In this document: positions 59,645 through 64,000 of the stretch, piece after piece
Position numbering within the stretch: the first letter of the stretch is position 1
Layout of the letters: each line of letters opens with the position of its first letter
NCBI GenBank assembly: GCA_003952965.2
Contig: CM025853.1
Span: forward strand, 7,239,007 to 7,303,006
Source: Morella rubra
Lineage: Eukaryota; Streptophyta; Magnoliopsida; Fagales; Myricaceae
DNA: 64,000 nt
Reading direction: 5' to 3'
Program-made: the position numbers and the translations under genes
Notes under the pieces: model-generated
Told to the model about the DNA's origin: nothing
Database searches by the model: none
Seen by the model: the letters and a program-made list of their open reading frames with translations, nothing else

Positions 59645-61304
59645 TAACATAATTACCCTACAACTTTTAGAACTACATCTTTTCATGGATCAAGTCATGT
59701 CTCTTCACTAAGGCTTGCATGTGAAAATGTAAATTATGTGTGAATGATATAAGAAGAGGATTTAAAGGTTTTGTTATCACTCTTGGGCTGCTTTTTTTTT
59801 TTCCTAAGCGATCACTCTTGGGCTTCGTAAATGATAAATGGTCGTTCAACTGCATTTATGAGACTTTGGGATGGTCTTAAATAGGCCTCATAAGAAAACT
59901 AGTTGTTTCTAGCCGTTTGAGGTCTATCTGTCAAAAATGTCGTTGGACCGATCGACCGCTTACGTCATCCAATCGACTGCTGTAAGTTACCATTACCCCA
60001 ATGGTCAAAAAGTCAAAACAACTATTTTTTAAAATAGTACCTAGTCGACTGTTTCATGAGGCAGTTGATTCCCTGGTCAGCCGGTTCATAGAACCTGGTC
60101 GACCTTCTCAGAACCAAAGGTTGATTTAAGGGTTAATGACCATTTTGGCCCTTGGGTTTTACACCCTTTTTCAAAATGGTCCCTGGGTTTGAAATTTGCT
60201 CAAATCAGTTCCTAAGTTATTGTTGTTTGTCAATTTAATCCTTCCGTTCAATTTCTTCCTTTACATGCACAGTCAGCAAACGACAAGACACGTCACACCC
60301 AATAAGATCCTGCCACGTGTACCAATTTGAAAAAAAAAACTCACAAAAGGTTGTCCATGTAGGCATCTTCGTTAAAAAATAAAATAAAAAATCGAATAGA
60401 GGGAGGTCCCCCTTCGCGCAAGGGAGCCCAGATCTGGGCTCCCCATCGCCGAGGTGGCCACAAGCCACGCCCGTAGCTCACCTGATAAGGGGTGGCCAGG
60501 AGCCACCCACCCCGGCTACGATCTGGGCTCCCTCACGGTAGTGGCCGAGCCAACCCCAGATCTGGCCTCCCCCTGTTCGATTTTTTTTTTTTAACTGAGA
60601 TGCCTATGTGGACAGCCTTTGTGAGTTTTTTTTTTCAAATTGGTATACATAGGTATGATGAGTCTCGCCGTTAGCTGACTGTATATGTAAGGGACGGAAT
60701 TGGACGGAAGGATTAAATCGACAAACAACAATAACCTAAGAACTGATTTAAGCAAATTTGAAACCCAGGGACCATTTTGAAAAGGGTGTAAAACCTAGAG
60801 ACCAAAATGGTCATTAACCCTTGATTTAAAGATAAAATCATGTGGTCGATTACTTCACTAGGCGTTCGATCCCCTGGTCAATTGATGCATTAAACTTGGT
60901 CTACCTCTACAATTAATCCATCAGCTAATTCAACTAAAAATACGATTTTAACCTTTTTGGTCGCCCAATTTTAAAGACCAACTCCTCATAAGTATAAATA
61001 AGATTTGAGTGTTTTTATGGGGATAATTCGAAGTCACCTAAAATATATTTTGATATTCAAACAAGTGATAAAACAATTTATGTATGTTTTGAAAAATATG
61101 CAAGTGTGTAGTTCAAATCCTTGTTAAAGATGGAGTCTAGAGTTACAAAAATTACCCCAGTAACTCGAGTCTTCACTTTTTGAGGCACTTCCATTGAATT
61201 GATCATTACTTGTTCGTTTTGTCCTCGTATTGAATCTTCTTTTCTTATTAACTCAATTCTTTTATTGTTATTATCAAAACATCGATTGTGACTAAAAGCC
61301 AACA
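59645..61304 (-). repeat. Copia LTR remnant (family 2), holding a MITE
   Basis: The right border ACTAAAAGCCAACA at 61304 equals that of the LTR at 16161-17449. Shared text: AAATAGGCCTCATAAGAAAA, GACCGATCGACCGCTTACG and ATATGCAAGTGTGTAGTTCA. The left part is truncated near the MULE end at 59644. The MITE at 60130-60820 interrupts it. Diverged and old. Confidence 0.82.
60130..60820. mobile_element. Mutator-type MITE with perfect 9 bp duplication
   Basis: 691 bp. TIRs GGGTTAATGACCATTTTGG / CCAAAATGGTCATTAACCC extend imperfectly for about 230 bp. Target duplication TTGATTTAA at 60121-60129 and 60821-60829. The GC-rich core (60405-60580) has its own inverted phrase around GATCTGGGCTCCC. Inserted in a copia LTR remnant. 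Confidence 0.94.
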
Positions 61305-61541
61305 GCACCATGACTGTGTCATAGGCATCGTCATAAATCTTGCATCAATGAGAGCTCAGAATAAGAGTTTAGAAGTTCACTTATAGTAGGATGCTTGTTT
61401 GGACTAAGCTCTTCTTTCATCAGTCTCGAGTTATAGAGATTAGAAACGCTAATAACTGTTATTCTTATTTTGTGATGGTTGAAACATGTTCGATCATCTT
61501 TCCCATTAAGAAAGAGGAGACTAGTGTTGGAGAACTCCCTC

Positions 61542-61576
61542 GTTATCGTACGTGCAAATCTCATCACATACGACTC
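61542..61576 (-). ncRNA. Group II intron domain V, degenerate
   Basis: On the minus strand GAGTCGTATGTGATGAG, then ATTTGCACGTACGATAAC. It follows the domain V consensus GAGCCGTATG-loop-CACGTACGGTTC and still folds as a hairpin. Domain V is the catalytic core of organellar group II introns. Here it is a nuclear relic. Confidence 0.65.
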
Positions 61577-61638
61577 GCACAAAGACTCCTAAATCCATCC
61601 CGAGCCTTTTATTCCACCTCTTCTCTCCAATCCTCTAT

Positions 61639-62936
61639 TGTTAGCCCAAGGTTGTTTTGCAAACAATCTATATTTGATTTTGATGATAACAAATATTCTA
61701 AGTTTTGAAGACTTTTAGATTTTATATTGTCAATCCACTTTTCTAAAGGATTTATTTCAAATATTGAGGTTATCTCACTAAAATAATTCTAAATGTACTT
61801 AAACACCTTTTCATAAGTTGATGAAATCAATCTTCATATTGTAGGTGCATTAAGATATGTTGAAATGGATTGGACACTGTCAAAGAAGCAAATTTTTCTC
61901 TCAAGTATTGATAGTGTCGACACATTGCATAATGGTGTCGACATATTGCACTGGCACCTGAGACAACATTTTCAAACCAAGTTTTATGGTGTCATCACAT
62001 TGTCTAATGGTGTCGACACATTGCACTGACACCCGAGACACCTATTCCAGACCAATTCATGGTGTCGACACATTGAGGTCTAGTGTCGACACACTGTACT
62101 GTCTCCGGAGAGCACAACTCTAAATCAAATTTTGATGTGTCAACACATGCTAACCATGTGTCAACACATACCCCGAGTTTGAAGAAAATTTGAAACAACG
62201 TCAAATCACTCAAATTGCTCCCAAATGACTCTACTGCCCTTCCAACGGTGCTATTGATGACTTTGAAGACCGTTGAAGACAAAGAAGGTTTAAATATAAA
62301 AAGTGAGAGACAAAGAGACAATGATTGTGCTTTTACACTTGCAATTACTCATACCAAGAAAGAGAAAGTGCTTTGAAGAAGAGAGAAGACTACTCATACC
62401 AAGAAAGCTTGTGATTTCCTTGCCAAACTTCAGCTTTCTACATAGAATCTTGTTCTCTTGTGCACCGATATACTTTTCACTTGTTTTATACGGCTTTAAG
62501 AGCCAATCGTTGATATTTCCTTTTTACTCATCCTTGTAAACACTTGAGTGTTTGGGTAAATACTTATCCTACTCGTTGGGTAGAAGAAATCCTTTAGGTT
62601 TTGGGATTTGTGAAGTGAGTTAAAGCGTGAGCTCGAAAAACACTTTGTAAAGGTTCCTTAGCACCCAGAAGCTAAGGTGTATTTGCTATTTGAAGAATAG
62701 TAAAGGAAGCCCAAGGAAGTCAATAGCCTTGGGGGTGGACGTAGGCAAGTGTTAGCCGAACCACCTAAAATTACGGTGTCATCTCTAACTCTATCTCTCC
62801 TTTATACTCGTTCATATTTCGTTTTGTGGTGTTGTTTGCTTTACTGTTATACTACTCAAATTTATCTTGAAAAAGTTTTAAAATTTATTAAAACCCAAGT
62901 CACCCCCCCCCTCTTGGGTTGTTATTTAGACTTACA
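61639..62936 (+). repeat. Solo copia LTR (family 1)
   Basis: 1298 bp, TGTTAGCCCAAGG at 61639 to GACTTACA at 62936, with a perfect 5 bp duplication TCTAT (61634-61638 and 62937-62941). Full-length match, in opposite orientation, to the LTR at 4203-5464. Palindrome array (GTGTCGACAC-like, about eight copies, 61911-62170) upstream of TTTAAATATAAAAAG (62289-62303). No internal sequence is present. Confidence 0.95.
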
Positions 62937-63303
62937 TCTATCAAACTTGCGTTCCCCAAGCGAAATGGGGGATCGCCTTTCCTTCGCCTATCATATGTAT
63001 CGGCTTGGCTTCATCCAAAACCAAGGAGCCATTTTGGCAGGCGCATGCGTGTAGGAAGGCCGACCACTACATAAGCTAAAAGCCTACAACTACAAGCCAA
63101 GCCAGAAGCAACTCGCTTCTATTCTTGTTGGGATTGGCTATAGATGGGGAATCTATAGATCATAGTAGTTCGCCAACCTCTCTAAGTAACATACGATACA
63201 ATTTCACTTCACGGCATGGCCAAAAAAAAGAAAGAGCTTCGCTCGGTGGGCCTTCCCACGCTGACAAATGCCTCCTTTCTCTTCTCTGAAGGCCACAACG
63301 AAC

Positions 63304-63386
63304 AAGTAGGATAGGTATTCAAACCTATATAGAAAAACTTCAACAGATTTACATTCTGTCGTATTTGACCACTCGACCACTCTCCC
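63304..63386 (-). tRNA. trnY(GUA)-like tRNA of mitochondrial type, nuclear pseudo-copy
   Basis: On the minus strand it begins GGGAGAGTGGTCGAGTGGTC, has a perfect anticodon stem ACAGA/TCTGT around loop ATGTAAA (anticodon GTA, 63350-63352), a long variable arm TGAAGTTTTTCTAT, and a T arm with an extra loop base. The 3' acceptor strand (CCTACTT) no longer pairs with GGGAGAG, so it is probably not functional. The sequence follows plant mitochondrial trnY, not the plastid gene. Confidence 0.8.
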
Positions 63387-63501
63387 ATTTCCTTAAAGAT
63401 ATTTAATTTTTATTGGAGTTTGTAAAAAGGTATAGAAAGAGAAGATTTGATATAACTTTTTAATAAAAAAATTATTGATGTTTAGTGAAAAGGTATGGAG
63501 A

Positions 63502-64000
63502 CACTACAAAAAATTTGACTCTTTGGAACGGATTTTGAATTCCATACCAAAAAAAAAAATTCTATTTTTTGCACGGAAATTCAAACCATCCCAAAAAATT
63601 CATCTTTTTGTAACAGATTTTTTTTTGTTTTTTTAGACGTCCCAAAAACTTCATCTCTTTTGTGACAATTTTTTTTTTCGAGACAAAATTATCCATCTCC
63701 AAAAAAAAAATTTGGTTTTTTTGGATGAAACAGTATCGTTGCAAAAAAGAGTAGTTTTAGGGACAGATTCATCCATCACGAAATCCTAGTTTGAACTTAA
63801 AAATACTCTTTTGGGCGGAACGTTATTGTTTAAGATGAAACGCAAATGTGTCCCAAAAGATTCCCACCGTTGGAACAAATTAAGACACATTCTAATGCCC
63901 ATTTTGACTCCCGTTTGAAACCAAACCATCCTTTCGAACTGAAACGAATATCTCTGTATGCAACTGCTCACATTTGTCCTTAAACAACACTGTTCAAACA
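63502..64000. mobile_element. Left end of another CACTA element
   Basis: CACTACAAAAAATTTGACTC at 63502 is followed by repeated GGAACGGAT-, CCCAAAAA- and GACGTCCC-type subterminal motifs up to the window edge. The body lies outside. Confidence 0.75.

Larger units (their letters stand above)
61305..63390 (-). other. Probable nuclear copy of mitochondrial DNA, split by a solo LTR
   Basis: Both flanks of the solo LTR look organellar. The left flank has a group II intron domain V; the right flank has a trnY-like gene of mitochondrial, not plastid, type, and GC-balanced sequence unlike its surroundings (62942-63300). In plant mitochondria trnY lies near nad2 exons with group II introns, which fits. 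The left border may be the LTR border at 61304; the right border is set only by loss of resemblance near 63390. The copy has point differences and is not recent. Confidence 0.65.

Noticed and set aside
55212-61304. One family 2 LTR split into two parts by 3.9 kb of insertions
   Set aside because: Both parts contain the same GTGTGAATGATAT segment, so they must come from two separate copies.
1-64000. CRISPR arrays, operons, bacterial or phage genes
   Set aside because: No direct-repeat/spacer pattern or prokaryotic gene organisation was found. All evidence points to a plant nuclear genome.

Overview
This is plant nuclear DNA, most likely from a eudicot with a repeat-rich, AT-rich genome. The evidence is Ty1/copia LTR elements, CACTA, hAT and Mutator-like DNA transposons, a PLS-class PPR gene, two CLE peptide genes and a fragment that looks like plant mitochondrial DNA. 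The species cannot be named from the sequence. About three quarters of the window is transposable element or its debris. Only three host genes are supported, all on the minus strand: a CLE peptide gene (33542-33790), a PPR gene closest to Arabidopsis At3g58590 (36456-38780) and a second CLE gene (51715-51975).

Layout. 1-5464: 5' half of a broken minus-strand copia element (RT, integrase, gag, primer site, one LTR), running off the left edge and inserted in a CACTA element (5465-11492), which also holds a solo LTR (7355-8604). 14092-20466: a three-level nest, with a Mutator-type MITE holding a 5.8 kb hAT element holding a solo copia LTR; target duplications are visible at each level. 20480-20910: CACTA-like subterminal repeats. 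21975-29455: a CACTA element with long inverted arms and an internal hairpin. 30731-32544: a hAT remnant and an orphan CACTA right end. 33.5-38.9 kb: the host-gene island (CLE, PPR). 38916-46878: an 8 kb MULE with ~175 bp TIRs, a perfect 9 bp target duplication and a decayed mudrA-like gene, sitting 136 bp upstream of the PPR start codon. 47-51.4 kb: a LINE-like remnant and a CACTA 3' fragment. 51.7-52.0 kb: the second CLE gene. 54-61 kb: MITEs, copia LTR remnants, an odd tandem duplication with a tRNA-like segment, and a MULE with ~390 bp TIRs and an F-box-like exon. 61305-63390: probable mitochondrial DNA (group II intron domain V and a trnY-like tRNA) split by a solo copia LTR with a perfect target duplication. 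63502-64000: the left end of another CACTA element.

The host genes show no sign of working together. The CLE genes encode secreted signalling peptides and the PPR gene an organellar RNA-binding protein. The main interest lies in the datable nesting, the MULE at the PPR 5' side, an atypical CLE motif, palindrome arrays upstream of the LTR TATA boxes, and a local duplication whose copies differ only by small deletions.
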